A DNA stretch of 64,000 nt from Asterias rubens (taxonomy: Eukaryota; Echinodermata; Asteroidea; Forcipulatida; Asteriidae), in contig NC_047068.1 in assembly GCF_902459465.1 (NCBI RefSeq), forward strand, positions 19,553,195 through 19,617,194. The letters run 5' to 3'. Of the stretch, positions 31,301 to 37,299 are shown piece after piece. The notes under the pieces are model-generated. The model ran no database searches. It had not been told where the DNA came from and saw nothing but the letters and a program-made list of their open reading frames with translations. Position numbers and translations under genes: made by a program. Within the stretch, counting starts at the first letter, position 1, and each line of letters opens with the position of its first letter.

Positions 31301-32747
31301 TATGATATCTGGTACAATGACTTTCTTAGTCAGAGTTTCCACTTTAATTGAATTCCTCTTACTGCAGAGACAGTTGCTATGCCACATGATTTGGGGCGTG
31401 CTTTTGCGTAGTTATGTAAAGAGATGGTGACCAATCACACATACTGTTGAATCAATGTGTATGGCACAATGGTACCAGGGTTTGTGCATATAAGGTGCTT
31501 CTCAAAAGCTTGCTCCTAACAGGCATCTTTGATGACAAACAATGGAAGCATGTCCCTGTGCACAACTCTCAGCCAATGAAACGGCTCTTCCCCTATGCAT
31601 GATTAATCAAAGATGACAGCCAATCTAAGGGGTCTATTAGTGGTAGTGATCACAATCAGTTTATGCTCAAATGAAGTTACATTCACTCAATTAAAACATT
31701 ATTCCAAAATATCTTAACATGTTTTTAACAAATCGTTATTAACAAGTTGGTTACATATTATTTGGTAGTCCACTCAGCAATTTGAGAAATGGTGTTTCAA
31801 TCCCATGGCAGTTTTTGGGCAGAGACCTAAGTGTGGGTGTGTTTTTCTTAAATTGTTCTTTTAGAAAATGATGTATTTTGATTATTTGTGCTTCTGTTGC
31901 AGGCAATACAAGATATTCTTTTGCTGGGTCACAGACAAGCATTTGCATGGATTGATGAATGGTTTGGTAAGTTATTCACAGTGGGAATTTCACACCAGCC
32001 TTGTAAAGTTCAAGAAATGTATTATACAAAATTTTTGGTACAAATGTGTTCTTATTGAGGAGTATAATGAATTTTCTTTGTTTTTGAAATGTTGATTGTT
32101 TACATGTTCATGGAAGATTATGTAAATTGGGAGAAGCATCAACAGGGATGTAATGTCAAGGTTTTGTACAAGAAACGTGTTCTAATTCATGGCATTAAAT
32201 ATTTGTCCATGTGGTTTTTGTTGTTGGTTTATTTTAAAGGCATTGGACACTATTGGTAATCACTCAAAATAATTATTAGCATAAAACCTTACTTGGTAAC
32301 GAGTAATGGGGAGCTGTTGATAGTATAAAGTTAGATTTTGAGGTCTCAAAATCAAGCATCTGAAAGCACACAACTTCGTGTGACAAGGGTGTTTTTTCTT
32401 TCATTATTATCTCGCAACTTCGATGACCAATTGAGCTAAAATTTTCACAGGTTTGTTATTTTATGCATATGTTGAGATACACCAAAGTGAGAAGACTGGT
32501 CTTTGGCAATTACCAATAGTGTCCTGAATCTTTGAAGAGAGAAATTTTTCATTGTGTTTATTATTGGTTTTCTTTTGTAGATATGTCCGTTGAAGATGTC
32601 AGGAATTACGAGAAGCAGCAACAAGAAGAGACGAATAGCAAGGTGAATGCCGGCCTGAAGAGGCAGTTAAGCCAAGAGTCGGCAAACGAAGACGAGTTTA
32701 CGTTAGCCTCTGAAGAACCGTTGGAAGATTTAGCCTCCAGTAAATGA
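1335..32747 (+). CDS. PITPNC1: Cytoplasmic phosphatidylinositol transfer protein 1 (RdgB-beta class), complete, 10 coding exons
   Basis: Coding exons: 1335-1382, 13108-13256, 17808-17905, 25600-25607, 27436-27507, 28386-28484, 29178-29237, 30804-30899, 31903-31966 and 32581-32747. All are bounded by AG/GT and join in one frame of 286 codons plus TGA. The protein starts MLIKEYRICMPLSVEE and is a single PITP (START-like) domain that carries phosphatidylinositol and/or phosphatidate between membranes. Expected lipid-headgroup residues are present: Thr58 and Lys60 in LTEK, Asn91 in EKAWN. Near residues 194-199 it reads FEVWGF where class I PITPs have WW; this and HRQAFAWIDEW place it in the RdgB-beta class. 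The tail after about residue 246 is short, Ser/Glu-rich and unlike the vertebrate long isoform; KRQLSQES resembles an RxxS kinase or 14-3-3 site. Intron 1 is 11.7 kb. The ATG was chosen by match to the family N-terminus. Confidence 0.95.
1761..1774. repeat. (GT)n followed by a run of 14 G
   Basis: A GT dinucleotide run leads straight into G14 in intron 1 of PITPNC1. Confidence 0.9.
1956..2076. repeat. 121-bp inverted repeat in PITPNC1 intron 1
   Basis: The ends read TTAGCCCCACTTGT and ACAAGTGGGGCTAA, with a further partial match (AAGGC/GCCTT) inside. It is a MITE-like palindrome without an ORF. Confidence 0.7.
2340..2733 (+). mobile_element. R1 repeat, copy 1
   Basis: It runs from GACACTATTGGTAACTCAAA to AATTACTAAAGGTGTCTAGT, with the shared interior GTTGACTTGATAGTATAAAA, a GAGACCTCAA/TTGAGGTC centre and TTTCACAGGTTTGTTATTTT. 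I define the plus orientation as the one in which GTGAGAAACGGCTCCCTCTG reads on this strand. Confidence 0.8.
2948..3388. mobile_element. R15 palindromic element in PITPNC1 intron 1
   Basis: The ends are TTAGGCCAAATAAC and GGCCTTAA. Both arms repeat (TTTACTA)n and its complement (about 3022-3043 and 3300-3315), then a GATCGTCC/GATGATC block. It looks like a non-autonomous DNA element about 440 bp long. Confidence 0.6.
3495..3626 (+). other. Possible alternative coding exon in PITPNC1 intron 1
   Basis: An ATG in an AAGATGG context opens 44 codons (starting MAFSQEHRFHPLATY, His- and Pro-rich) up to a candidate donor CATT|GTAAGA. It would end in phase 0, the phase in which PITPNC1 exon 2 starts. 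It shows no similarity to known PITP N-termini and would replace the first beta-strand. It could easily be chance. Confidence 0.15.
4024..4302 (+). mobile_element. R2 repeat, copy 1
   Basis: The ends are TTAAAGCCATTGGACACTTT and AAAGTGTCCAATGGCTTTAA. The interior AAGGCCCACACTTTGTGTAT and TTCACCATTACCTTCTGTAA recurs at 59242-59578. It is related in style to R1 and also has TTAA ends. Confidence 0.8.
4608..4645 (+). repeat. R1 terminal fragment
   Basis: Only the end GGCACTGGACACCGTTAGTA survives; it is followed by the tandem array at 4658. Confidence 0.55.
4658..4749. repeat. Tandem repeat, 23 bp x 4
   Basis: Four nearly identical units of 23 bp carry the core TCTAAAGGAGGCCAACTAG. The last unit has one C-to-T change (TTTTAAAGG). 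Confidence 0.95.
5142..5516 (+). mobile_element. R3 repeat, copy 1
   Basis: The sequence from GTAAGAAACAAAAATCGTGA to AATTCTGTAATGTTCCTTTA matches 6303-6680 closely. The left terminal repeat is degraded. Confidence 0.8.
5709..6056. mobile_element. R4 long palindrome
   Basis: The left arm (TGCCTTGGAACGGACGAGTT ... GTGTGGTTTTCCTTTTGC) is mirrored by the right arm (GGAAAACCACACAATTTCGA ... GATCCAAGGCAATGTGTTCC). The arms are roughly 160 bp around a centre near 5880. A half copy lies at 42239-42428. The ORF spanning it reads through both arms and is not a gene. Confidence 0.8.
6303..6680 (+). mobile_element. R3 repeat, copy 2, full length
   Basis: The terminal inverted repeats are TTAAAGGAACGCTACAGAAT and ATTCTGTAATGTTCCTTTAA, 376-378 bp apart. 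Like R1, R2 and R4 it ends at TTAA. Confidence 0.8.
7102..7293 (+). pseudogene. Possible retroelement-derived ORF fragment
   Basis: A 63-codon ORF includes REGTVFGPCSANVRDI and QIAKANTIEITSKELK, and its composition looks protein-like. REGTVFGP resembles the Q/R-G-T-V-x-G-P segment of non-LTR reverse transcriptases, but the rest is not recognisable. No splice signals tie it to PITPNC1. Confidence 0.2.
7797..7943. mobile_element. R5 palindromic repeat, copy 1
   Basis: The ends CAATGGGAGACTGTTAGACG and CTCAAAAGTCTCCTATTG are inverted. CTGCTGCCGCTAGCGTC near the right end matches the second copy at 61880-62140. Confidence 0.6.
8742..9362 (+). mobile_element. R1 repeat, copy 2, split by a nested element
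   Basis: The host starts AAGGTTCTGAACACTATTGG and ends GACAATTACCAAAGGTGTCC. It is interrupted at AGAAGACT by the R6-like element at 9086-9333. Confidence 0.85.
9086..9333. mobile_element. R6-type palindromic element nested in R1
   Basis: The ends GGGCCCAATTTCATGGCTCT and AGAGCCATGAAATTGGGCCC are a perfect inverted repeat. The interior has many TTACGGTAAGC-like blocks. The host sequence resumes directly after it. No clear target duplication is seen. Confidence 0.85.
10800..11142. mobile_element. R9 palindromic element, copy 1, with an internal insertion
   Basis: The ends AAGCCAGGTTCATACTTCTT and AAGAAGTATGAACCAGGCTT are inverted. From about 10926 the interior carries TTTGCGGTAACACCAT followed by unrelated sequence. 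The same 16-mer occurs inverted in the insert at 57025-57199. Confidence 0.75.
11576..11741 (-). mobile_element. R1 repeat, copy 3, truncated
   Basis: It starts AAGACACTGGACACTATTGG and breaks off after GTTGCAAGATAATATT. Copy 4 follows immediately in the same orientation. Confidence 0.8.
11742..12117 (-). mobile_element. R1 repeat, copy 4, full length
   Basis: It starts AAAGACACTGGACACTATTG and ends ACCAATATTGTCCACTTCCT. Its central GAGACCTCATCTAATTCCGA is followed by GGTCTC. Confidence 0.8.
12453..12848 (+). mobile_element. R1 repeat, copy 5, divergent centre
   Basis: It starts TTTAAAGGCACTGCATGGAC and ends with AATTATTACCAAAGGTGTCC. The centre is a separate hairpin, AAAAGACTTCTAGC/GCTAGAAGTCTTTT, in place of the usual GAGACCTC palindrome. 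Confidence 0.75.
12851..12998. mobile_element. R7 palindromic element, copy 1
   Basis: It shows GCCGATTTCACCAAACGCTC, AGTTAGGACGAGTCCTAACT, GGGTTCAATGCGTCCTAACG, CTTAGGATTAATCCTAAGTT and TTTTGTGAAATC. Further copies are at 28031 and 34403. It abuts the end of R1 copy 5. Confidence 0.75.
13285..13412 (+). mobile_element. tRNA-derived SINE, first of a pair
   Basis: GGTGGCATGGTTGGCTTGTG holds an A-box-like start and GGTTCGATACC matches the pol III B box. No cloverleaf gene with a proper acceptor stem is seen. It lies 29 bp after the donor of PITPNC1 exon 2. Confidence 0.7.
13447..13590 (+). mobile_element. tRNA-derived SINE, second of a pair
   Basis: It repeats the same A-box and B-box (GGTTCGATACC) regions as the copy at 13285 and extends further, to GTGTCCCTCCCTCAGG. 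The two lie in tandem, separated by a short linker. Confidence 0.7.
14500..14698. repeat. R8 repeat
   Basis: It contains CAAAGGGCACTTCCATTGGA, GGGGCAACGTAGACCATG and AATTCCAGGCCTGC, all shared with 55403-55578. Degraded relatives lie near 25970, 29565 and 45470. Confidence 0.6.
14760..15900. other. PITPNC1 intron 2, no recognised element
   Basis: This is AT-rich intron sequence with a T11 run near 15097. The ORFs here are short and lack splice-phase support. Confidence 0.5.
15903..16100 (+). mobile_element. tRNA-like SINE fragment
   Basis: CTAGTGTTATCAGCACCAGA, GTGTGGGTTCATATCC (degenerate B box) and TGACACTTCTGCCCTTGAGC match the SINE at 52112 in order. Confidence 0.55.
16110..17150. other. 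PITPNC1 intron 2, no recognised element
   Basis: No convincing exon, repeat family member or RNA gene was seen. Confidence 0.45.
17186..17275. repeat. Tandem repeat, 30 bp x 3
   Basis: Three identical 30-bp units contain CGCTATGTAAGACTTGGGTT. They lie 530 bp before PITPNC1 exon 3. Confidence 0.95.
18000..18380. repeat. Imperfect direct repeat after PITPNC1 exon 3
   Basis: A block containing CCGGGTGTGACGTTGGTCCA, GGGATCAGCAGAGAAACTAG and ACAATGACCAACCATAGTCG recurs about 225 bp later as GACGGGTGTGACATTGATGC, GGGATCAGCAGAGAAACAAG and ACAATGACCAGCCCTAGTCG. Both copies end in ACTGGACCAA.GAGGTGTTAA. It is a local duplication or two copies of one element. Confidence 0.7.
18543..18668. mobile_element. 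R14 repeat, copy 1
   Basis: The ends TTGACCCCTTGCACGC and GATGACGTCGGGTGAATTAG with GGTCAATA match 22071-22294. The element has its own CRE-like TGACGTC. Confidence 0.6.
19058..19508. mobile_element. R6-type element split by R17
   Basis: The ends GGGGCCAATTTCATAGCACT and AGCGCTATGAAATGG are inverted. The element is interrupted at 19118-19329 by a separate inverted-repeat element. Confidence 0.55.
19118..19329. mobile_element. R17 inverted-repeat element
   Basis: The ends TATAGACGATGTGACC and GGTCACATCGTCTTATA are inverted. The interior has GCCGGGCAAAACC and TTTTGCCCGGCG, also inverted. A truncated relative is at 63050 (TAGATGATGTGACC). Confidence 0.65.
19690..19865. repeat. R6-type degenerate copy
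   Basis: AAATTTCATGGAGCTGCTTA and the repeated AGCACAAAAAGTAGCTTAGC resemble other R6 copies. The right end is unclear. Confidence 0.4.
19903..20118. mobile_element. R11 repeat, divergent copy
   Basis: It shares CATGAAATATGCATAC, GTTCCCGTATTTCGCAAACC and GTTAGTGCCCACGTGCAATC in order with the copies at 27765 and 33253. Confidence 0.5.
20208..20487. mobile_element. R6-type element with an internal 61-bp tandem duplication
   Basis: It starts GGGCCCGATTTCATAGAGCT. AAAACAAGATTACCAACCAA and TTGGTTGGTAATCCTGTTTT form inner inverted arms. The stretch 20293-20353 is repeated at 20354-20414. An undoubled copy of the same element is at 40895-41130. Confidence 0.75.
21097..21267. mobile_element. R9 palindromic element, copy 2
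   Basis: The ends AGCCTGGTTCATACTTCCTG and CAGGAAGTATGAACCGGGCT are inverted. AATGTTGACGTCACAAATTC inside is mirrored by GTGACGTCAAATTCACG. Confidence 0.8.
21429..21815 (+). mobile_element. R1 repeat, copy 6, full length
   Basis: It starts TTAAAGGCAGTGGACACTAT and ends ATAGTGTCCACTGCCTTTAA, one of the cleanest terminal inverted repeat pairs in the window. The centre is TTGATTTTGAGACCTCAG ... CTTGAGGTGTCAAAATCAA. Confidence 0.9.
21955..22060 (+). repeat. Possible tRNA-like SINE fragment
   Basis: TAATGGCTCAGTTGTTAGCC resembles a tRNA 5' half with an A box, and GCAGATTCAAATCACGC a degraded B box. It has no flanking gene structure. Confidence 0.4.
22071..22294. mobile_element. R14 repeat, copy 2
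   Basis: It runs from TATTGACCCCTTGCACGCGT to GATGACGTCAGGTGAAATGG and GTCAATA. It is longer than copy 1 because it keeps a central palindromic GCGCGGC section. Confidence 0.6.
22772..23132 (-). mobile_element. R1 repeat, copy 7, degenerate
   Basis: It has TTGTCAAAGACCAGTAATCT, TCACTTGGTGTATCC and CAGAGGGTGCTGTTGCTCAC, and ends CGATAGTGTCCAATACCTTT. Confidence 0.75.
23285..23375. repeat. Short TATAGCGCCC repeat
   Basis: CTTATATAGCGCCCTAATCA and TGCTCTAGGGCGCTGAACAT form a small inverted unit. Related fragments are near 27612, 40632 and 54985. Confidence 0.4.
23998..24453 (-). mobile_element. R1 repeat, copy 8, expanded centre
   Basis: It has full-length ends (AAAGGCACTGGACACTATTG ... CAATAGTGTCTTGTACCTTT). 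The central block TCTAATTCTGAGGTCTCAAA is present twice (about 24192 and 24251), so this copy is about 70 bp longer. Confidence 0.8.
24565..24974 (+). mobile_element. R1 repeat, copy 9
   Basis: It starts TTAAAGGCAATGTGGACACT and ends CCAAGGTGTCCAGTGCCTTT. The centre resembles copy 5 (ATGAAGCCTTTCATTAGACA) rather than the GAGACCTC type. Confidence 0.75.
25185..25288 (+). mobile_element. R1 repeat, copy 10, 3' end only
   Basis: TTTTCACAGGGATGTGTAAT leads to GACAATTACCAAAGGTGTCC and AGTGCCTTTAA. Confidence 0.7.
25600..25607 (+). CDS. PITPNC1: PITPNC1 exon 4, an 8-nt microexon
   Basis: The sequence reads cctgcag|AATACACG|gtgagtg. Exon 3 ends with one base of a codon (G) and exon 5 starts in phase 0 with TGT. 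Eight bases restore the frame and give Glu-Tyr-Thr (residues 99-101), the same residues vertebrate PITPNC1 has between TIT and CSFLPKF. Both splice signals are strong, which such a short exon would need. Skipping it would shift the frame. Confidence 0.88.
25636..25788. mobile_element. 153-bp palindromic MITE beside the PITPNC1 microexon
   Basis: The ends GGGTGCGTTCGTTTAGCTTC and GAAGCTAAACGAACGCACCC are perfect inverted repeats, flanked by ATT on both sides (possible 3-bp target duplication). CTGGTGTGTGG and CCACACACCGG are inner arms. It starts 28 bp after the microexon ends. Confidence 0.85.
25970..26145. repeat. R8-related degenerate repeat
   Basis: GTTTTTGAAAGGGCAACAGT, AGGGGCACCAAGGCAATGAC and AAATTGCCTCTGTGAAGT resemble the R8 copies at 14500 and 55403. 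Confidence 0.35.
26728..26850 (+). mobile_element. tRNA-derived SINE fragment
   Basis: GGGTCGTGGGTTCGAATCCC is an intact B box with T-arm-like flanks. It is followed by a hairpin, CCTGTGATATTTTTTCACAGG, and GGACTCGGGAAAGTACTGAG. The A-box half is missing, so it is not a tRNA gene. Confidence 0.6.
27765..27992. mobile_element. R11 repeat, copy 1
   Basis: The ends GACCCTTCCCATGAAATATG and CATATTTCATGGGAAGGGTC are inverted. The interior is rich in CGCG-type purine/pyrimidine alternation. Confidence 0.8.
28031..28196. mobile_element. R7 palindromic element, copy 2
   Basis: GATTTCACAAAGAGTTAGGA and GGAAGAGTTTTGTGAAATGA are inverted, with TAAGTCCTAAGATTAGTCTT inside. It lies 190 bp before PITPNC1 exon 6. 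Confidence 0.75.
28636..28744 (+). mobile_element. tRNA-like SINE, interrupted
   Basis: GGCCAAGAGGTCAAGCGCTC (A-box region), CTCTGGTGTTTCTTATTGGC, GTTGGTTCAAGTCCC (B box) and TCTTGACACTTGTGTTGG match the SINE at 52112. It is cut off by the palindrome at 28745. Confidence 0.55.
28745..28912. mobile_element. 168-bp palindromic element
   Basis: The ends GGGTATTTGATATACAGTAC and GTACTGTATATCAAATACCC are perfect inverted repeats. A second inner pair, TTTTTCAACCTCGTACAA and TTGTACGAGGTTGAAAAA, surrounds the centre. Confidence 0.85.
29342..29506. mobile_element. R10 palindromic element
   Basis: The ends AAGGCCGAGTAACGCTGCAG and ACAGTATGACTCGGCCTTA are imperfectly inverted. GAATGCATTCTATTGGTTGA and TCAACCAATAGAATGCG are nearly perfect inner arms. 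It is about 105 bp after PITPNC1 exon 7. Confidence 0.75.
29988..30168. mobile_element. R12 repeat, copy 1
   Basis: GGATTCGGCTTCAGGCTCCG, TTCTCTCGTCTGAAATCCTG and CCGCGGGGCCATGCTAGTCT match 33659-33842 in order. The ends (CTTTGGCTTTGG and CTAAAGCCGA) are loosely inverted. Confidence 0.65.
31008..31225 (+). mobile_element. SINE-like repeat in PITPNC1 intron 8
   Basis: TTTGGGTTGGCGTAGTGGTT is tRNA-like (A box). It is followed by TATGTGGATTGTGTTTTTCC, CAGTCCCTACCTGG and TTTCCTCCAACATATAAAAC. The fragment at 42880-43010 shares the same order. Confidence 0.55.
32233..32534 (+). mobile_element. R1 repeat, copy 11, internally deleted
   Basis: It keeps both ends (TTAAAGGCATTGGACACTAT and AATTACCAATAGTGTCCTGA) but jumps from GTTGATAGTATAAAG straight to TTAGATTTTGAGGTCTCAAA. 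It ends about 45 bp before PITPNC1 exon 10. Confidence 0.8.
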
Positions 32748-32865
32748 TTCCCCCCCCTCCATGTTGTGTATACGTTGATATAGACTTGGAACTCCTTGGG
32801 CTGAGCATAAAGCAATAGGATGAAATCTTGTTGAGCTCCTAAATACTCCAGATAGCATGGACTAA

Positions 32866-33197
32866 AGGTCTTTTCACACTACCTCCTTTTCGAACCGCAT
32901 TGAAACCTACCCGGGTCTTTTCCGGTTCAGCGTCGCTTCTTTTCGACAAGGATCAGAGACAAGCAACATTCACACTGGTCTTAATGTGAACCGGCTAATC
33001 ACGGCAGAAAAATGCAATTTCGATCCGGATTGAGATTTTCAACCCTGGTCCCTGCCAGGGTTGATTTCTATCCGGCTAGAGCATGCTACCCGGATAAGAG
33101 GTGCTTTGAAATTTTTACAGTGTGAAACAGGTTGAACAAAGTCTCCGGTTCGGAACCGGTTCTGACCCCGAGATTTTGGACAGTGTGAAAAGGCCTC
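32866..33197. mobile_element. 332-bp element with GGCCTTTTCACACT-type ends
   Basis: The ends AAGGTCTTTTCACACT and AGTGTGAAAAGGCCT are inverted. The interior has ACCGG/CCGGT blocks and a GAAACC..GGTTC palindrome. It lies in the presumed PITPNC1 3' UTR. Confidence 0.7.
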
Positions 33198-33252
33198 AAG
33201 TGTGTCATATAATGAGATTGGGTTAAAGAAAGAAGAGAGCTAACGGACTGGG

Positions 33253-33466
33253 TAATAGAGCCTTCCCATGAAATATGCTAATAACAATCATGCATGCGTG
33301 CATACCCTATTAGATGTGCACTAAACGGACGTGCAATCGCGTCTGCGTGATGCAGTCATGAGCCGCATGAAAACAATGTGATATGTGTTCCCGCATTTTG
33401 CTAACCAAGACGTTAGTGCGCATGAACTATGTATGTGCAATTTACATATTTCATGGGAAGGGTCTA
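33253..33466. mobile_element. R11 repeat, copy 2
   Basis: The ends AGCCTTCCCATGAAATATGC and ATTTCATGGGAAGGGTCTA are inverted and match 27765-27992. Confidence 0.8.
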
Positions 33467-33658
33467 CATGGTATTGTTCACAAAAGTAAAAGATTAATCC
33501 ATACACCAGACAGACTGTGTATCCAGGTACATCTATCTTGGTCAATTCAATATAACCACACAAAAGGCTGGAAGCACAGATATGTCTGGCTCCATCAGTG
33601 ATAATTGTTGTACGTACAATGTATGGTTGTAACATTACTGGTGTATTGCCCACCACTT

Positions 33659-33842
33659 TTCAAGAGACTATGGACTTTTTCGAAACCACGGCTTCGGCGT
33701 TGGATTCGTTTCAGGCTCCGTCCTCTCGTCTTAAACCCTGGGCATGTATACACAAATCATGCGCAACTTTCAAAACAACTGCGGGGCCAAGCTAGCCTGA
33801 GCCGCATCTATAGCCAAATGCAGTCGTTTCAAAAAAGGGCAT
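33659..33842. mobile_element. R12 repeat, copy 2
   Basis: GTTTCAGGCTCCGTCCTCTC and GCGGGGCCAAGCTAGCCTGA match copy 1 at 29988. ACTTTTTCGAAACCACGG and CAGTCGTTTCAAAAAAG are loosely inverted ends. Confidence 0.65.
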
Positions 33843-34402
33843 AAGTAGTTCTGTCCATGCCTAACAATTTTAAAGCAATAATAAAACCTCAGACGTCTTT
33901 GTAGAGGAAGTTTTTTAATCTTTTGGAGTTGAACATCTCTTTCAATGTCCAGACATTTTATTACTAATCCAGATTGGATCAATGGATATTTGTGAAGCAG
34001 GATACCAACACAGATGATGTTCACCCTTTTTCAAATGCACTGTTTTTTTAATGAAGTCTGTAATGCCGACATTTTTAATGCAATTTTCAAATGCAAAGAG
34101 AATAAATATATTGGGCTCAACTCATGAAATTGTTAAGTAAGTTGAGCCTATCCAAAAATATAATACTATATTTTATAAGTAGAACATCTACATGTACGAG
34201 AAATATTTTTTAATTTAAAGGATTGTATGTATGACCATGTAAAAAAACACAAATAAATAACCCAACTTGCCATTTTGGAAGTCAATTAAGTTAGCATGTA
34301 AATGCCCCCGCCGTCTAAAATGTGTTACATACTGTGTAACACAAGTTTGAAGTCTCCCTCTTTGATGTTGGAGTCAAATTTTATTGCCCTTGACCCCCAG
34401 CA

Positions 34403-34571
34403 GCCGGTTTCACGAAACTCTAGGATTAATCCTAGCTCGAGTTAGGACGAGTAACCCGTCCTAACTTAGGATGGGTTCAATGCGTCCAAGTCTTTGGATA
34501 TAGAACTGAACTCGAAATAAGTCCTAAGACTGATAATGCTAAGTTAGGAATAGTTTGGTGAAATCGCGGTT
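34403..34571. mobile_element. R7 palindromic element, copy 3
   Basis: The ends GCCGGTTTCACGAAACTCTA and TAGTTTGGTGAAATCGC are inverted. The inside has AGGATTAATCCTAGCTCGAG and AGTTAGGACGAGTAACCCGT. Confidence 0.8.
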
Positions 34572-34574
34572 GGA

Positions 34575-35525
34575 TCCATACCTGTTTCTTAGCTTTTTTA
34601 AATAGCTTAGCTTTTTCTTTTTACCATGTCATTCATAGTAGGCTTCCACTTTCAAATTGTACAATTGTAAATATTAAATGTCAAGATGTAGACAATAATG
34701 TTATGATGTGTAAATAATCCAATGGGTCGCACAAAACTCCACAAAAAAATTGGTAAAACCACCACATATTGTATCAATAGGTGTTGAGACTTCAGAAACA
34801 TTTTAGTAACTTTATCTGTCTTATTTTTCAAAGTTTTCAGTTGATAACTGATCATAAAATGCATCACTATAAAAATTGTTAGGTGACTTTCTTAATATTT
34901 TAATCATTTGAAGAGTATTTCTGAACTCAAATTGACTGATTGTTTTAAAATTGTCATAGACGTTATTTTAATTTGTTTGTATTAAGTGTGTGAATGTATT
35001 GCGTGGGTATTATATATTGTTTGTTAACCAGATTATATATATATATATACTGCCTCTATCTTGTTTCTTTTTAACAAAAAACTGTTAACATGTTTTTATT
35101 TTACGTCATTTCAGTAGGGCGCCCTCACCTAGAGGTCAAAAGGAGGTTGTTCATTGGCCAATACTGTGCACCGCGCGTACAAATCTGTGCGTTTCGATTG
35201 TTTCGTCACCGTTTTTCCACTAAGATGGCGGCTGGATGACGTCAATGCATAAGGTCTATATCAAATAGGCCCCCTCCCCCTCAAAAAAAGAGAATTTTCC
35301 CTGGCCTTGAATTCCCCAAAATGAAATGTCTGGTTTTAACTCAACTGCAATGCAGACTGGTGTGTATACAGGAAATACGGCTTGATAAGTTTTTAATAAG
35401 AAAACTTAATTGGTTTGGAAGGTAACCTTACAAAGCCAATAAAGTTTTGTTTGTGTTTAGTTAATGTTATGCCTAACAGTTTTGGCCAGTTCTCACCCAC
35501 CCAGTATTTTAAGGTTTATACAGCA
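34575..35525. other. Flank downstream of PITPNC1, no gene
   Basis: AT-rich sequence with a (TA)n run near 35035. AATAAA occurs at 34101-34106 and 35438-35443; either could serve PITPNC1 if its 3' UTR is long. An unusual GC-rich patch with CGCGCGTAC lies near 35172. Confidence 0.35.
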
Positions 35526-35527
35526 GT

Positions 35528-35735
35528 ACAGGCCCAATTTTAGAGTTGCTTATAAGCACAAAAAGTAGCTAAGCAAAGCGCAATTTAGCTTACCAGAATA
35601 AGGTTTCTGTTAAAGCTACCGTTAAACATGTTATTTTCTTTTTTCTAGCTCCTGCTCATTTTTTTGGTTAAGCAGAAAGTTTTGAAGCATTATTTGTTTT
35701 TGACGCAGCTCTAAAATTGGGTCCCTGAATTTGTT
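35528..35735. mobile_element. R6-type element
   Basis: The ends AGGCCCAATTTTAGAGTTGC and GCAGCTCTAAAATTGGGTCC are inverted, with AAGCACAAAAAGTAGCTAAG next to the left end. Confidence 0.7.
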
Positions 35736-35739
35736 GTCC

Positions 35740-36720
35740 ATTGACAATGTTTTAGTTGTATCCCAGCTCAGGGTTAGTTGTCCAACATTCAGTATTTTAA
35801 GCTTCAGTGAAGTGCTAACTGAATATTAATGTAAAAAGTATATAAAGGGTAAATGCAAAGTAGGAAAATCTACTTGAGAATATAGGTGACCTATTATGTA
35901 CACTTATGCCTAAAAAGGGATCGATGGTTTGAAGTTATTTAATAAAAGTATCCTGAATGTTTGAGGGGATCTCACATTGGAAATCAGGTTTATGTAGGAA
36001 GAATATCGTGTCTGAATGATAAAGCTTGCGTTTGTGTAAACACAATTAGCAATGGACTATAATCCAACTTTTTGAGTATGGGGGAAGTATACTAAGAAAG
36101 GACTTGGCATAAATCATCACGAAGCAAGGGTCTGTCAACTAAAAAATTACTCTATTTTGGTTGGAGATTGTGGAATGGAGGAGCCAAAAAAACACAAAAT
36201 AATTATGCCCTTTTCTTGATTATACCAAAAAGTAGTTTGTTAACTAAAGGAATAATATACAATGTGATGGTGATTCTCACACGAGTATCAAGAATTGTGA
36301 ATTAAACAGATTTTTCTGTAGATTGGTGATCACCCACCATCAGTATGCAAATAAAACCATCAACAATAACCATCAACCATGGCATTCTCATCTTTGTGTT
36401 GTATCTTTTTGTCTGATATGTGTTAAACTTGTTGTGGTCAGGCATGGCTGTGGTTGAATATAAGATTCCCCTTTTGCATAAGATTAAGACCAATAATATT
36501 TTGATGGATTTGGAAAAACGTGTAATAAAACATAGATATTTTTACGCTGCGGGTTTCACATTAGTACACCATTATGCATACAAAAGTGCATACACAAGCT
36601 TGTACCACACATGTACACACATACAAAGTATACACTGCATGCACTGTGTGCATAGCTAGCTAGCGTAAGGCGGTGTTGCACACGGCACCATTCAGTTTGC
36701 ACAATGCGCATGAGCAGATA
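35740..36720. other. Intergenic DNA before the histone genes
   Basis: No ORF with support was seen. A stretch rich in TACACA, GTGCAT and CATGTACAC steps lies at 36560-36660. Confidence 0.4.
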
Positions 36721-36780
36721 CGGCAGGCTTCATTTTGTCACGCCCCTATCTGATCATTTCTACTACGTCCGCACTTTTGC

Positions 36781-36788
36781 TATAAATA
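36781..36788 (+). promoter_or_regulatory. H4 TATA box
   Basis: TATAAATA lies 71 bp before the H4 ATG. TACGTCCGC just upstream, ending about 10 bp before the box, resembles the GTCCG core seen in many H4 promoters. Confidence 0.8.
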
Positions 36789-36833
36789 AGGTGTGCAGAA
36801 ATTTGAAAGGCATTATTTTCTTGCAATCGTTGA

Positions 36834-37163
<330 letters not shown>

Positions 37164-37194
37164 ATTGGACATCAACTTACAAAACAAACAATCC

Positions 37195-37210
37195 GGCTCT
37201 TTTCAGAGCC
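37195..37210 (+). terminator. H4 histone 3' stem-loop
   Basis: GGCTCTTTTCAGAGCC, flanked by ACCACA, is the canonical SLBP-binding hairpin. The purine-rich AAAAAAGAGAAATG (from about 37222) is the U7 target (histone downstream element). Confidence 0.97.
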
Positions 37211-37281
37211 ACCACAAAATCAAAAAAGAGAAATGCCTGATCTGTTCATTATAATTAATGTTTAACCCATTTTGTTTTGTT

Positions 37282-37287
37282 AATAAA
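37282..37287 (+). terminator. Backup poly(A) signal behind H4
   Basis: AATAAA lies 72 bp after the stem-loop. Such signals behind histone genes can give polyadenylated readthrough mRNA; use here is inference. Confidence 0.4.
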
Positions 37288-37299
37288 AGATGTCTTGAC

